Assembly (NCBI GenBank): GCA_937891805.1
Contig: CALATK010000067.1
Location: 17,477 to 81,476, forward strand
Source of the DNA: an uncultured Fibrobacter sp.
GTDB lineage: Bacteria > Fibrobacterota > Fibrobacteria > Fibrobacterales > Fibrobacteraceae
DNA: 64,000 nt
Reading direction: 5' to 3'
The position numbers were made by a program, and so were the translations under genes. Below the pieces are notes generated by a model that was not told the origin of the DNA, ran no database searches, and saw nothing but the letters and a program-made list of their open reading frames with translations. This document shows, one piece after another, positions 41,113-50,514 of this stretch. Position 1 is the first letter of the stretch. Each line of letters begins with the position of its first letter.

Positions 41113-42336
41113 ATGAAAAACAACCTGTTCCCGTTTTCCAATTTCGCCCTGCTGGTAATTTTAGCCCTGCTGCTTTACGGTTGCGGGGATTCTGGCAGTT
41201 CCAATTCTCCAGAAGAGATTTCGGATAATCCTGAACAGGTGATTCCCCTGTCCTCTTCGGAGCAACCAACATCGTCCGCCAATACTGTTGTTTCGGATTC
41301 AGGCACTACTGACGAAAGCAGCGACTCTTCCAGTTCTTCCTTTTCAAGTTCAAGTACGGAGTCATCGGATAGTCAGGAAACAAGTTCTAGTAGTTCCGTG
41401 ATTTCCAGTAGTTCTGAAAAATTTATTTGCAATGGTACGGAATATGACCCTGAAGACAAGGCATGCGTGTCGGGTATGTTGAAGGGTAAATGTGGCGATC
41501 AGATTTTTGAGACTTCTGAATATTGGTGTAATAAGAGTAAAAATGAGCTCATTCCATTGTTTGCATGTTGTGGTGGACCCTCAATTAACTCATGTGACGC
41601 ATCGTTACGTTATGTTTCGAATGTTAAAATGTGTGATAGTAGAGATAATAAATTGTATTGGATAGCGGTCATTGGTAAAAAGGTGTGGATGACGGAGAAC
41701 TTGAATTTCCGTTATCTTCAGGGAACAGACGAACTTGATTCTAGCAGTTTCTGCTATCGTGATGACCCTGCGAATTGTGAAGATGGCTACGGAAGACTAT
41801 ATACCTGGTCGGCCGCAATGGATAGCGCTGGGCTATATTCGACAAGTGGTAAAGGCTGTGGAAATGGGGCGGTATGCTCCCCGACTTATCCTGTAAGGGG
41901 AATCTGCCCAGAAGGTTGGCATTTGCCGACAAAGGATGATTTTGATAGCCTAGTTTTACAAACATATGAGAACTATGACTATTTCGCTGAAAAGCATGCC
42001 GATGAGTATCCCGAATTTGATTATTACTATAAAACTCATAATGATGCTTTCATTTATTCGGTGATATATTTGGAGGCTGGTTATTTCCTCAAGTCTAGGG
42101 ATGGATGGAATGATTATAATGGAGAAGATGGTAATGGTGACAACTCCTACCATTTTAACGCCCTGCCTACAGGAGATGGCTATCATGGTCATGGAAGGGG
42201 AGATCAGGCTAATTTCTGGGGAGCTCCCGACGACGAGGGAGCTGCTTGGGGATTAAATATTAAGAAATCTAACCAGACGAATATTTGGCCCCAAGGTAAG
42301 TCCTATGAATATTCTGTCCGCTGTGTTATGGATTAG
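41113..42336 (+). CDS. FISUMP-domain lipoprotein 1
   Basis: 407 residues from ATG 41113, with lipobox LLLYGCGDSG. A Ser/Asp/Glu-rich linker (residues ~25-105) is followed by a short Cys-containing segment and one Fibrobacter major paralogous (FISUMP) domain. The domain's marks are KVWMTENLNF, SFCYRDDPANCEDGYGRLYT, YPVRGICPEGWHLPTKDDF and the terminal SVRCV. The function of the domain is unknown; its fold and paired Cys suggest a surface-exposed binding module. Several hydrophilic insertions enlarge this copy. Codon use is more A/T-rich than in the neighbouring importer genes. Confidence 0.9.
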   Translation: MKNNLFPFSNFALLVILALLLYGCGDSGSSNSPEEISDNPEQVIPLSSSEQPTSSANTVVSDSGTTDESSDSSSSSFSSSSTESSDSQETSSSSSVISSSSEKFICNGTEYDPEDKACVSGMLKGKCGDQIFETSEYWCNKSKNELIPLFACCGGPSINSCDASLRYVSNVKMCDSRDNKLYWIAVIGKKVWMTENLNFRYLQGTDELDSSSFCYRDDPANCEDGYGRLYTWSAAMDSAGLYSTSGKGCGNGAVCSPTYPVRGICPEGWHLPTKDDFDSLVLQTYENYDYFAEKHADEYPEFDYYYKTHNDAFIYSVIYLEAGYFLKSRDGWNDYNGEDGNGDNSYHFNALPTGDGYHGHGRGDQANFWGAPDDEGAAWGLNIKKSNQTNIWPQGKSYEYSVRCVMD

Positions 42337-42347
42337 AGGAGGCTGTC

Positions 42348-43709
42348 ATGACTTGGTATAAAAATGAAAATATTGTGGCGTGTTTCTTTGCCCTCGCTCT
42401 TGCGGCTTGCGGAGGTGATAGCAGTAGTTCTGTTGATTTGAGCGAGGATGGGGGTGCAGAACAGCTTTCTTCAAATTCTCAAACAAATCAAGATGAAGGC
42501 AAAGTTTCCTCGTCTAGTGAAAGACTATTGGATGGTTCCTCCAGTAGCTCGCAGGAGGTTGAATCTAGCCAATCCTCTTCAAGTGTGTCTTCGTCGTCGG
42601 TTCTTTCTTATATAAAGGATAGTTTTATAGATTGCCGTGATGACAACGTTTATAATAGTGTCCAAATTGGAGAGCAAGTGTGGATGGCGGAAAACTTGAA
42701 CTATGCGTCGGCGGGCCGTTGTTATAAAAACGATGAGAGTAATTGCGAAAAGTATGGACGTCTTTACACTGCGAAAGTGGCTGCATATGCCTGCCCTCCA
42801 GGTTGGTACTTGCCTGATACTACGGAATGGAAAATTTTGTTTGACGCCGTAGGTGGCTTGGATAAGGCGGCAATAGAGCTTAAACGAGAAGATGGATGGA
42901 ATGCTGTGATGTCAGGATATACTTCACGTGATGGTACGTTTTACGGATTAGACAGTCACGCAAGCTTTTGGACTTCTACTGTCAGCAGTGATGTTTTGGA
43001 ATATTCGGCTGGTATAGGGACAAGTGTAGGAATGGGTAAAAAGGAGAAATATACACTTGCTTCTATTCGGTGTTTGAAAGACCCCTCCATTGTTTTGGGA
43101 GAGATGGGCAGTTTTATAGATGAGAGGGATGGTCATGAATATAAGACTGTGAAAATGGGTTCGCAAACTTGGATGGCCGAAAATTTGAATTATGAGGATC
43201 TTGCCGAATATACGACAAACTATAATAGAACGACTATGAAAGAGAGATCTTTTTGTTATGATTTAGATTTGGATAATTGCGAAAAATATGGAAGGCTTTA
43301 CACGTGGTCTTCTGCAATGGATAGTTTGGGAGTTTTTTCGTCAAATGGGGAAGGCTGTGGGCATCCTAAGGCTTGTTCTCCGACTTATCCTGTACGCGGT
43401 ATTTGCCCTGAGGAATGGCACCTGCCTGATTCAACAGAATGGGAGCAGTTGTTTAAAACAGTAGGCGGAAAAGAGACGGCTGCCAGGGTGCTGAAATCAA
43501 CAGATGGTTGGAATGAGTCAGGAAATGGTGTCGATGCGTTTGGTTTTTCTGCCATTCCTGCAGGAATTTCAATAAACTATGATTTGGGTTATAGCACAAG
43601 CTTTTGGAGTGCATCGGGAACTAGGTTTACGTTCTTTTATGATTTTGATGAAATCATACTGTATGAGGGAGGTAGCTCCGTCGTTTCTGTCCGTTGCGTA
43701 AAAAACTAG
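42348..43709 (+). CDS. FISUMP-domain lipoprotein 2 (two domains)
   Basis: 453 residues. AGGAGG precedes the ATG. Lipobox ALAACGGDSS, then a Ser-rich linker, then two FISUMP domains (about 85-245 and 252-453), each with the QxWMAENLNY, CEKYGRLYT, CPP/CPE-x-W-LPD and RC(L/V)K motifs. The first domain is shorter because it lacks the SxAMDS segment. Eleven nt after gene 1; probably cotranscribed. Confidence 0.9.
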   Translation: MTWYKNENIVACFFALALAACGGDSSSSVDLSEDGGAEQLSSNSQTNQDEGKVSSSSERLLDGSSSSSQEVESSQSSSSVSSSSVLSYIKDSFIDCRDDNVYNSVQIGEQVWMAENLNYASAGRCYKNDESNCEKYGRLYTAKVAAYACPPGWYLPDTTEWKILFDAVGGLDKAAIELKREDGWNAVMSGYTSRDGTFYGLDSHASFWTSTVSSDVLEYSAGIGTSVGMGKKEKYTLASIRCLKDPSIVLGEMGSFIDERDGHEYKTVKMGSQTWMAENLNYEDLAEYTTNYNRTTMKERSFCYDLDLDNCEKYGRLYTWSSAMDSLGVFSSNGEGCGHPKACSPTYPVRGICPEEWHLPDSTEWEQLFKTVGGKETAARVLKSTDGWNESGNGVDAFGFSAIPAGISINYDLGYSTSFWSASGTRFTFFYDFDEIILYEGGSSVVSVRCVKN

Positions 43710-43724
43710 TCAAGGGAGACTTCT

Positions 43725-45326
43725 ATGCATAAATATTCATTTGCCTTGGTGTTGATGTTCTTTATGGCCGTATTCTCTGGCTGCGGGGATTCTGGTAGTT
43801 CCAATTCTCCAGAAGAGGATGTTCTGACGTCTTCTAGTAGTGATAATTCTGAAGAATCTTCACCGTCAAAAAATGATTTGAATAAATCTTCTGGGAATGA
43901 CGGGGCTAGTTCATCCAGCTTGTCTTCCAGTGGCGAAAGCAGTTCGTCGGAAATGGAAAAAACGGCTTGGCAGTATCTGAATCCGAACTATTCCTATGGA
44001 GAGATCATCGATGAACGAGATGGTCAAAGGTATAAGACAACAATAGTGAATTCTATTCAGGAATGGTTTTCTGAGAATCTGAACTATGCGGATAGCGCCA
44101 AGACTCCAAGCCTACTTGGTAAAAGTTGGTGCTACGAAAATAGCGCAGATAGTTGTTCTAAGTACGGAAGACTTTATGCATGGGGCGCCGCCATTGATTC
44201 CGCAGAGTTGGCGGCGAAGGGCATAACTTGCGGCTATAGCATTGATTGTGATTTGCCAAGCAAATGGCAAGGAATCTGCCCTGATGGTTGGCGCCTTCCG
44301 TCTGAAGATGATTGGGATGTTTTGTTCTCTTCAACGGTTCGACAAACGGCTGTTTGGGATTTTGATTCTCTCATGTCTATTGGTGGGTGGGAAGAACCGG
44401 GCTCTGATTTTTATGGTTTTTCTGCGTTACCTTCGGGACTCCACTACGACAGTACGGTTGCCTTTTTTGTGGGTGGTTCCCAGTTTTACGCATGGGGGGT
44501 GTCAAATCCTGAAAGTGAGTCAGGGGGACAAAGCGATGCCTATCATGTTAATGGATTTATTTCTGCATTGCCTTCGGGCAATTTGTGGATTGATAGCGGG
44601 TCTGAACGCAAGAAGGTTGGATATGCGATTCGTTGCATGCGAGATTTGGTCCCTGTTGCGGAACAGGGGGAGGTCTTGAAGGATAGCAGGAATGGTCAAA
44701 CCTATAAGACGGTAAAAATCGGGACACAGATTTGGATGGCGGAGAACTTGAACTATGCCGACTCCACTAGCACTCCAAGCCTGATTGGCAAAAGTTGGTG
44801 CTACGATAATGATGAAGAAAATTGTGAAAAATTCGGCCGGCTCTATACATGGGCTGCAGTTATCGATTCTGTTGCACTAGAGGCGGAGGGGCTCACATGC
44901 GGCTACAAGAAGGTATGCCGCATGCCAGAGAAAGTGCAAGGAATCTGTCCTGATGGATGGCATGTTCCGTCAGAAAAAGAAATGACGGCGCTATGGCGGT
45001 TAGCGGGCGGTTATGCTGCAGGTGACGCTCTAAAAGGTAAGGATTTGTGGAACGGAAAAAAGGGTGAAGATGTGTTCGGCTTTGATATTCTGCCAGGAGG
45101 ATATCGTTATGGTAGTTTTAGTGGTGGGTTTGACGATATAAACGAAGTTGCTAGTTTATGGAGTTCATCCCATCTTTGTGATGAAGAGCCTGCGGAGGGG
45201 GTTTACTGTAATTATGCGTACTACATGGTATTTTCTGATGCGGAAAAGAAAATGGCTACTCATTATTCTAGCGTGAGTTACTACGAAAAGCGTGACGCTC
45301 GTTCTCTTCGTTGCGTAAAAGACTGA
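43725..45326 (+). CDS. FISUMP-domain lipoprotein 3 (two domains)
   Basis: 533 residues. Lipobox AVFSGCGDSGS, Ser-rich linker and two FISUMP domains (~95-305 and ~315-533), with SWCYENSADSCSKYGRLYA and SWCYDNDEENCEKFGRLYT at equivalent places. The 33 nt after the lipobox Cys codon are almost the same as in gene 1 (41185-41217 against 43785-43817), evidence of duplication or gene conversion. Followed by a double hairpin terminator. Confidence 0.9.
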   Translation: MHKYSFALVLMFFMAVFSGCGDSGSSNSPEEDVLTSSSSDNSEESSPSKNDLNKSSGNDGASSSSLSSSGESSSSEMEKTAWQYLNPNYSYGEIIDERDGQRYKTTIVNSIQEWFSENLNYADSAKTPSLLGKSWCYENSADSCSKYGRLYAWGAAIDSAELAAKGITCGYSIDCDLPSKWQGICPDGWRLPSEDDWDVLFSSTVRQTAVWDFDSLMSIGGWEEPGSDFYGFSALPSGLHYDSTVAFFVGGSQFYAWGVSNPESESGGQSDAYHVNGFISALPSGNLWIDSGSERKKVGYAIRCMRDLVPVAEQGEVLKDSRNGQTYKTVKIGTQIWMAENLNYADSTSTPSLIGKSWCYDNDEENCEKFGRLYTWAAVIDSVALEAEGLTCGYKKVCRMPEKVQGICPDGWHVPSEKEMTALWRLAGGYAAGDALKGKDLWNGKKGEDVFGFDILPGGYRYGSFSGGFDDINEVASLWSSSHLCDEEPAEGVYCNYAYYMVFSDAEKKMATHYSSVSYYEKRDARSLRCVKD

Positions 45327-45331
45327 GTTTG

Positions 45332-45386
45332 TTTCCCGTTGAAAACGGGAAATGCCCCCAAAAAGCCCCTTTTGTGGGGCTTTTTT
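45332..45386 (+). terminator. double hairpin terminator after the FISUMP cluster
   Basis: TTTCCCGTT/AACGGGAAA (45332-45352, loop GAA) is followed by AAAAAGCCCC/GGGGCTTTTT (45360-45385), which ends in six T. Confidence 0.85.
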
Positions 45387-45401
45387 ACGTATATTCGGGG
45401 T

Positions 45402-47174
45402 ATGAATATTCATAAGAACGCTATTGCTAAAGTTTGTGCGGTGGCTTTTGCTGCCGTCCCGTTTTCTTTGACCCCTGCCTTTGCTGGCCCCCTGATGAAC
45501 CACTTGGGTTACGCCCCTGCTGCAGAAAAACAGGTGGTGATTCCCGGTAACGACGCCAACGGGCTTGAGGTTCGTGATTTGGGCGGCAAGACGGTGCTGA
45601 AACTGAAGGCTCCCAACGTGGGAGAATGGGAGTACAGCGGCGAAGAGACTCAAGTGTACGACATTTCTGCGGTAAAGACTCCCGGTACTTATCGGCTGTT
45701 CCGTAACGGCGAGTACCTGGGAAACCCCATCACCGTAGGCAAGAATGTTTACGAAGGAGTGACAAAGGCTGCACTTAAGTGGTTCTATTACCAGCGGGCC
45801 AGCATGCCCCTGGAGGCTCCTTATGCCGACAAGTGGGTCCGTGCGGCAGGCCACATGGACGACAAGGTTATCGTTTACGGTACCGACAAGGCCACAGGCG
45901 GCAAGGGCGCAGGCAAGACTATCAAATCCCCCCGCGGTTGGTACGACGCCGGCGACTACGGCAAGTACATCGTGAATTCCGGCATTACGGTATGGACCCT
46001 GCTGGATCTGTACGAGAAGTTCCCGAAGTATGCGGACACCTTGAGCTGGGATGTCCCGCGGGAGTACGCGAAGCTGCCCCTGCTGTTGGAAGAAGTCCGC
46101 TATAATTTGGACTGGATGCTGACCCTGCAGGACAAGGACGGCAGTGTATTCCACAAGGTTTCGACCCTCAAGTTCTGCGGAAGCGTGGCTCCTGAGAAAG
46201 ATACGGCACCCCGTTACGCCATCCTGAAAAGCGTGACGGCGGCTCTGGATTTTGCAGGCGTGATGGCCCAGGCCAGCGTGGTGTATGCTCCCTTCGACAA
46301 GGCCTACAGTTCTAAGATGCTGAAAGCGGCGGAAGCGGCCTACGCCTGGGCGAAGAAGAATCCGGAAATGTTCTACAAGCAACCCGCCGACGTGAATACG
46401 GGAAGCTACGCCCCCGGTAACGAAGACGGCAAGGACGAATTCCGTTTTGCGGCGGCTGAACTTTTCAATGCGAAGGTGGCATCTGGAGCAAACCCGACAA
46501 CGGACAAGGCCACGGTTGCTTACCTGGAAGACTTGAAGGCAAACCCGTTCACCCAGAATGGGGCTTGGTGGGGTGACCTGAACATGCTTGCGGTATTCCG
46601 CGTGGCAAATGCTCCTAAGGTGTTCGGCGATAGCCTTGCCGGGGTGGCAAAGAAGATTTTGCTGGACGAGGCGAACAGCCTGCGTTCTATCGGCGATACC
46701 AGCGCCTACAGGCTCCCCATGCACCCTTGGAACTGGAACTGGGGCAGCAACAGCGCCGTGGCGAACAACGGCATTGTGCTTTTGCAGGCCTACCTCTTGA
46801 CTAACGACAATAGTTATTTGGACGGTGCGCAGCAGTGCCTGGATTACCTGTTGGGCAAAAACCCCATGGACATTACCTATGTGACGGGCTTTGGTTTCCG
46901 CAGCCCCCGCAATCCGCACCATCGCCCCAGCGAATCGGACTTTGTGGATGATCCGGTGCCCGGCATGTTGGTGGGCGGACCTCACCTGGGCAAGCAGGAT
47001 ATCAACCTGAATGGCACGGACCATTGGAAATGCCCGAACTACGCCGCAGCCGACAAGCCGGCCCTGGCTTACTTGGATGACCGCTGCAGCTACGCTACCA
47101 ACGAGGTGGCCATCAACTGGAACGCTCCCTTGGCATTTTTGGCAGGCGCCCTCCAGGCGATTTACAATCGCTGA
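45402..47174 (+). CDS. glycoside hydrolase family 9 endoglucanase, secreted
   Basis: 590 residues from ATG 45402 (signal peptide to ~28, TPAFA|GP); an upstream in-frame start would overlap the terminator. An N-terminal Ig-like CelD_N domain (~30-115, MNHLGYAPAAEKQVVIP) precedes the (alpha/alpha)6 GH9 barrel. Catalytic residues: Asp 182 and Asp 185 in WYDAGDYGKY, and Glu 568 in ATNEVAINWNAPL. GFRSPRNPHHRPS is the conserved substrate-binding loop. No carbohydrate-binding module or secretion-tail domain follows. It should cut beta-1,4-glucan outside the inner membrane. Confidence 0.95.
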   Translation: MNIHKNAIAKVCAVAFAAVPFSLTPAFAGPLMNHLGYAPAAEKQVVIPGNDANGLEVRDLGGKTVLKLKAPNVGEWEYSGEETQVYDISAVKTPGTYRLFRNGEYLGNPITVGKNVYEGVTKAALKWFYYQRASMPLEAPYADKWVRAAGHMDDKVIVYGTDKATGGKGAGKTIKSPRGWYDAGDYGKYIVNSGITVWTLLDLYEKFPKYADTLSWDVPREYAKLPLLLEEVRYNLDWMLTLQDKDGSVFHKVSTLKFCGSVAPEKDTAPRYAILKSVTAALDFAGVMAQASVVYAPFDKAYSSKMLKAAEAAYAWAKKNPEMFYKQPADVNTGSYAPGNEDGKDEFRFAAAELFNAKVASGANPTTDKATVAYLEDLKANPFTQNGAWWGDLNMLAVFRVANAPKVFGDSLAGVAKKILLDEANSLRSIGDTSAYRLPMHPWNWNWGSNSAVANNGIVLLQAYLLTNDNSYLDGAQQCLDYLLGKNPMDITYVTGFGFRSPRNPHHRPSESDFVDDPVPGMLVGGPHLGKQDINLNGTDHWKCPNYAAADKPALAYLDDRCSYATNEVAINWNAPLAFLAGALQAIYNR

Positions 47175-47195
47175 CAAGCCCCGTTCTCTTTCATT

Positions 47196-47220
47196 GTCAT
47201 GCCCGCGCAGGCGGGCATCC
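47196..47220 (+). repeat. dispersed palindromic repeat, family C, diverged copy
   Basis: GTCATGCCCGCGCAGGCGGGC...; compared with other copies, paired C-G positions change together, so the hairpin is kept. Confidence 0.65.
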
Positions 47221-47239
47221 CCTTTTTATATTTCCCTCT

Positions 47240-47779
47240 ATGGAAGAACAAATCGACATCCTGAACCCTGACGGCAGCCCGGCAGGGTATTCTTGCGGGC
47301 GCACAGAGGTTCATGCCAAAGGGCTTTGGCACCGCACGGTCCATATCTGGGCCTTTGATGGAACGGGCCGTGTACTTTTCCAGCTTCGCAGTCATTTGAA
47401 AGAGAACAACCCGAACCTTCTGGACACCAGCTGCGCGGGCCACATCTCTGCTGGCGACACCAGCCGGAATGCCGCCGTCCGAGAACTGAAAGAGGAATTA
47501 GGTGTCCATAAAAATTCAGGTGATTTGGAATACCTCTTTGAAGCGATCCACGAAAGTGTCTTGAACGACGGCTCTTATTTCGACAACGAATATTACGATA
47601 CATACAAAATAACGCTTACCGACGAAGAGGCCGGCCATCTGGTACCGCAGCCCGGCGAGGTGGACGATTTCGTGTGGATGACGGTGCCGGAATTTCTGGA
47701 ACTGAACCGCAAGCGCCCCGAAAGGTTCGTGAGCCACCCGAAGGATTACCATTGGCTCGAAAGTATTTCTAGATTGTAG
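47240..47779 (+). CDS. Nudix hydrolase
   Basis: 179 residues. Nudix box AGDTSRNAAVRELKEELGV (~73-91) with the REx2EE metal site intact. The N-terminal layout (DGSPAGYSCGRTEVHAKGLWHR) is that of the IPP-isomerase-like/YfcD group. The substrate is unknown. It is the first gene of a run with a patatin-like gene (3 nt) and a DUF1653 gene (11 nt). Confidence 0.9.
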   Translation: MEEQIDILNPDGSPAGYSCGRTEVHAKGLWHRTVHIWAFDGTGRVLFQLRSHLKENNPNLLDTSCAGHISAGDTSRNAAVRELKEELGVHKNSGDLEYLFEAIHESVLNDGSYFDNEYYDTYKITLTDEEAGHLVPQPGEVDDFVWMTVPEFLELNRKRPERFVSHPKDYHWLESISRL

Positions 47780-47782
47780 CCC

Positions 47783-48649
47783 ATGATGTACAAGAAAGTG
47801 GCAGTGGTTGTGGAAGGCGGCGGCATGCGCGGCGCCTACACGGGCGGTATCCTGGACGTGTTCAACGAGTTGGGGCTCCGCTTTGGAGGCGCCTGCGGAA
47901 CTTCTGCCGGCGTGACCCACCTGTGCAGTTTCTTGTCGGAACAGATTGGCCGAAATTTCCGTATCGATACGGTGCATTCCAAGTCCAGTAAATATATGGG
48001 CTGGGGAAACCTGATTCGTACCGGCGAATTTTTCGAGGTGGATTATTGCTACAGGCAAATCCCTTACGAGATAGAACCCTTCGACATGGAAAAATTCGCC
48101 GAGGCCTGCAAGACGACGGAATTTTACGCCTGCAGTTCCAACCTGGAAACAGGCGGTGCGGAATACCTGCGGGTGATGGACTACCGCGATGCCCATGACA
48201 TGAACGCTATTCGCGCCTCGGCATCGCTCCCGCTGATGAGCCACATCGTAGAAGTAGACGGCAAAAAACTTTTGGACGGCGGTATCGCCGACAGTATTCC
48301 TTTCGAGATTATGGAGAAGAAGGGGTTCGAGAAGATCGTGATTCTCTTGACGCAGCCGGAAGGATTCCGCAAGAAACCCAACTCCATGATTCCCTTGTTC
48401 AAGCTGCTCTACCGCAAGTACCCGAAGTTCATCGAGGCTGCGGCCAACCGGCACGAACGTTACAACGCCTGTCTGGACTTGATTGCTGAAAAGGAAAAAG
48501 CGGGGAAGGTATTCGTGTTCCGGCCCAGTGAAGCCATGCACATTTCTCGCTTGGAAAAGGACAAGTCCAAGCTGGTGGACCTTTACAACTTGGGTCGCAA
48601 GGATGTAAACGCCCGCTTGGATGCCCTGCTGAATTTTTTGGAAAAGTAA
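47783..48649 (+). CDS. patatin-like phospholipase
   Basis: 288 residues. Oxyanion loop EGGGMRGAYTGG (11-22), nucleophile Ser 41 in GTSAG, and catalytic Asp in DGGIADSIPF: a complete Ser-Asp dyad. It resembles the YjjU subgroup. No signal peptide, so a cytoplasmic acyl hydrolase acting on membrane lipids is expected. The start may be either of two adjacent ATGs. Confidence 0.92.
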   Translation: MMYKKVAVVVEGGGMRGAYTGGILDVFNELGLRFGGACGTSAGVTHLCSFLSEQIGRNFRIDTVHSKSSKYMGWGNLIRTGEFFEVDYCYRQIPYEIEPFDMEKFAEACKTTEFYACSSNLETGGAEYLRVMDYRDAHDMNAIRASASLPLMSHIVEVDGKKLLDGGIADSIPFEIMEKKGFEKIVILLTQPEGFRKKPNSMIPLFKLLYRKYPKFIEAAANRHERYNACLDLIAEKEKAGKVFVFRPSEAMHISRLEKDKSKLVDLYNLGRKDVNARLDALLNFLEK

Positions 48650-48660
48650 TTCGGGGTTTT

Positions 48661-48900
48661 ATGTCCGTTGCAGAAAAAGGCAGGCGCTACCGCCATTACA
48701 AGAAAGAGACCATGGTCTATACTGTGGTGGAAATCGCCCTGGACTGCGAGACGGTGGAACCTCTGGTGATTTACCGCAGCGAATACGAGACGCCAGACCA
48801 TCCCAAGGGAACGCTCTGGGTCCGCAAAAAGTCGGACTTCGAAAGCACGGTGACGCTTTCCGATGGCCGCACCGTGGACCGGTTCACGCTTATACAATAA
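48661..48900 (+). CDS. DUF1653 protein
   Basis: 79 residues. The KGRRYRHYKKETMVYTVVEI opening and GTLWVRKKSDFESTV match the small DUF1653 family, which has no known function. Last gene of the Nudix-patatin run. Confidence 0.85.
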   Translation: MSVAEKGRRYRHYKKETMVYTVVEIALDCETVEPLVIYRSEYETPDHPKGTLWVRKKSDFESTVTLSDGRTVDRFTLIQ

Positions 48901-48912
48901 GCAGCGGCTGTT

Positions 48913-48952
48913 GTCATTCTGAGTGAAGGCGAAGCCGGAACGAAGAATCCAG
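48913..48952 (+). repeat. dispersed repeat, family B copy 4
   Basis: GTCATTCTGAGTG...CGAAGAATCCAG; both outer words changed together (ATTCT and AGAAT), keeping the potential to pair. Confidence 0.6.
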
Positions 48953-48962
48953 GCCCGATTTT

Positions 48963-50453
48963 TTACGGTAGCATCTTGCCGGTTTCAAGGTAGCGGTTGT
49001 GCATCTCGAAGGCTCTGCTCAGCGCAAGGGGCATGTGCACGCCCTTGGCGTGCTTCAGGCTGTATTCCAAGAAGTCCGTCAGCGGTTCCTTGAAATCGGG
49101 GTGGGCGCATTCCTTGATGATAAGCCGTGCCCGCTCTTCGCTGGCAAGGCCACGCAAGTCTGCAAGTCCCTGTTCCGTCACAAAAATCTGGGTGTCGTGT
49201 TCTGTCTGGTCCACATGGCTCACGTAGGGCACAATGCTGGAAATGGCACCGCCCTTGGCTACCGACGGCGTCAAGAAAAATCCGAGAGCGCAGTTCCTGG
49301 CAAAGTCTGCCGCTCCGCCGATGCCGTTCATCATAGATGACCCGCACACGAGAGAACTGTTCACGTTTCCGAAAATATCCGCTTCTAGGGCGGTGTTCAT
49401 GGAGATGACGCCAACACGACGGATCACGTCGGGACTGTTGCTCACCTCTTGTTGCCGGATGACAAAATGTTTTTTCCAGTCGGTGGCATTACGGATAAAT
49501 TCGTCTTGCGCGCCCTGGGAAAGGGTAAGGGCCGTTCCGCTAGCTACGCCCAGCTTGCCCTTTTTGAGCAGGGGAATAACCGCTTCCTGGATGACTTCGG
49601 TAAAGATGTCGATTTGCCCCAGGCGTTCGTCGTTTGCCATGGCGGTGAGTACGGCATTGGCCACCTTGCCCACACCGCTCTGGTAGGCCATTCCCTTGGG
49701 GAGCCTGCCCTTGGATTCTTCGAAACGGATAAAGTCCAGAATACGTTCGGCGATGTTGGTAGAAACGCTGTCGGGCTCTACGAAGGGTGTAACCTCGTCG
49801 TAGCCGGAATTTTCTACGATGGCGATAACCTTGTTCGGGTCAATCTTTACAAGGTCTTCTCCAACGCGATCGCCTGCGCTGTAAATGGCAAGAGGCCTTG
49901 CGTGTGGAGGCAGTTCCGGCAGGGCGTTGTCGTGAATGCCCATGTAGCTGTCGCCCAGGCGGGTGTTCAACTCCAAGATAATCTTTTCGGAGCGTTCCAG
50001 GTAGCAGACGGAATTTCCGCCGGAGGTAGAAAGGCACACACGGCCATCGGGCAGAATGGCGCTTACCTCTATGACGGCAATTTTCGGAGTAGGCACGGCA
50101 CCCGTGCGGACCAGGTAACCCATTTTGCCCAGGTGGGCGTCTATGTAACGGATAGAACCGTCGTTGATGGCTTTGCGAAGGCTTGGATTGCTCTGGTAAG
50201 GCATGCGGAGGCTTATGGCGTTTGCCCGAGCCAGCGCACCGTCGCAGCTATCGCCGGTAGAAGCTCCCGAGAAAAGGGACACCTTGAAAGGTTTGCCTTC
50301 ACTGTGGAGCTTTTCGGCCCGAGCGGCCAGCGCGCTTGGTACCGCCTTGGGGTATCCGGCAAGCGTAAAACCCGAAATGCCTAGGATGTCACCGTTTTCA
50401 ATCATTGCCGCGGCATCGGCCGCCGAACACTTTTTACTTGCAATCCAGTCCAT
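48963..50453 (-). CDS. acetyl-CoA hydrolase/transferase (succinate:acetate CoA-transferase type)
   Basis: 496 residues of the class I CoA-transferase family (AarC/Cat1-like). GISGFTLAGYPKAVPSALA is the N-terminal CoA-binding region. IDIFTEVIQEAVIPL carries the Glu expected to form the glutamyl-CoA intermediate. GIGGAADFARNC and IFVTEQGLADLRGL are conserved C-terminal blocks. In a fermenter making succinate and acetate it would exchange CoA between acetyl-CoA and succinate or propionate. Substrate range is inference. Transcribed alone. Confidence 0.9.
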   Translation of the reverse strand: MDWIASKKCSAADAAAMIENGDILGISGFTLAGYPKAVPSALAARAEKLHSEGKPFKVSLFSGASTGDSCDGALARANAISLRMPYQSNPSLRKAINDGSIRYIDAHLGKMGYLVRTGAVPTPKIAVIEVSAILPDGRVCLSTSGGNSVCYLERSEKIILELNTRLGDSYMGIHDNALPELPPHARPLAIYSAGDRVGEDLVKIDPNKVIAIVENSGYDEVTPFVEPDSVSTNIAERILDFIRFEESKGRLPKGMAYQSGVGKVANAVLTAMANDERLGQIDIFTEVIQEAVIPLLKKGKLGVASGTALTLSQGAQDEFIRNATDWKKHFVIRQQEVSNSPDVIRRVGVISMNTALEADIFGNVNSSLVCGSSMMNGIGGAADFARNCALGFFLTPSVAKGGAISSIVPYVSHVDQTEHDTQIFVTEQGLADLRGLASEERARLIIKECAHPDFKEPLTDFLEYSLKHAKGVHMPLALSRAFEMHNRYLETGKMLP

Positions 50454-50514
50454 ATTGTAAAGATAGTTATTTCAGGTCCGAACGGGTCATATTTCTTTTC
50501 CTACATTTTTTTCT

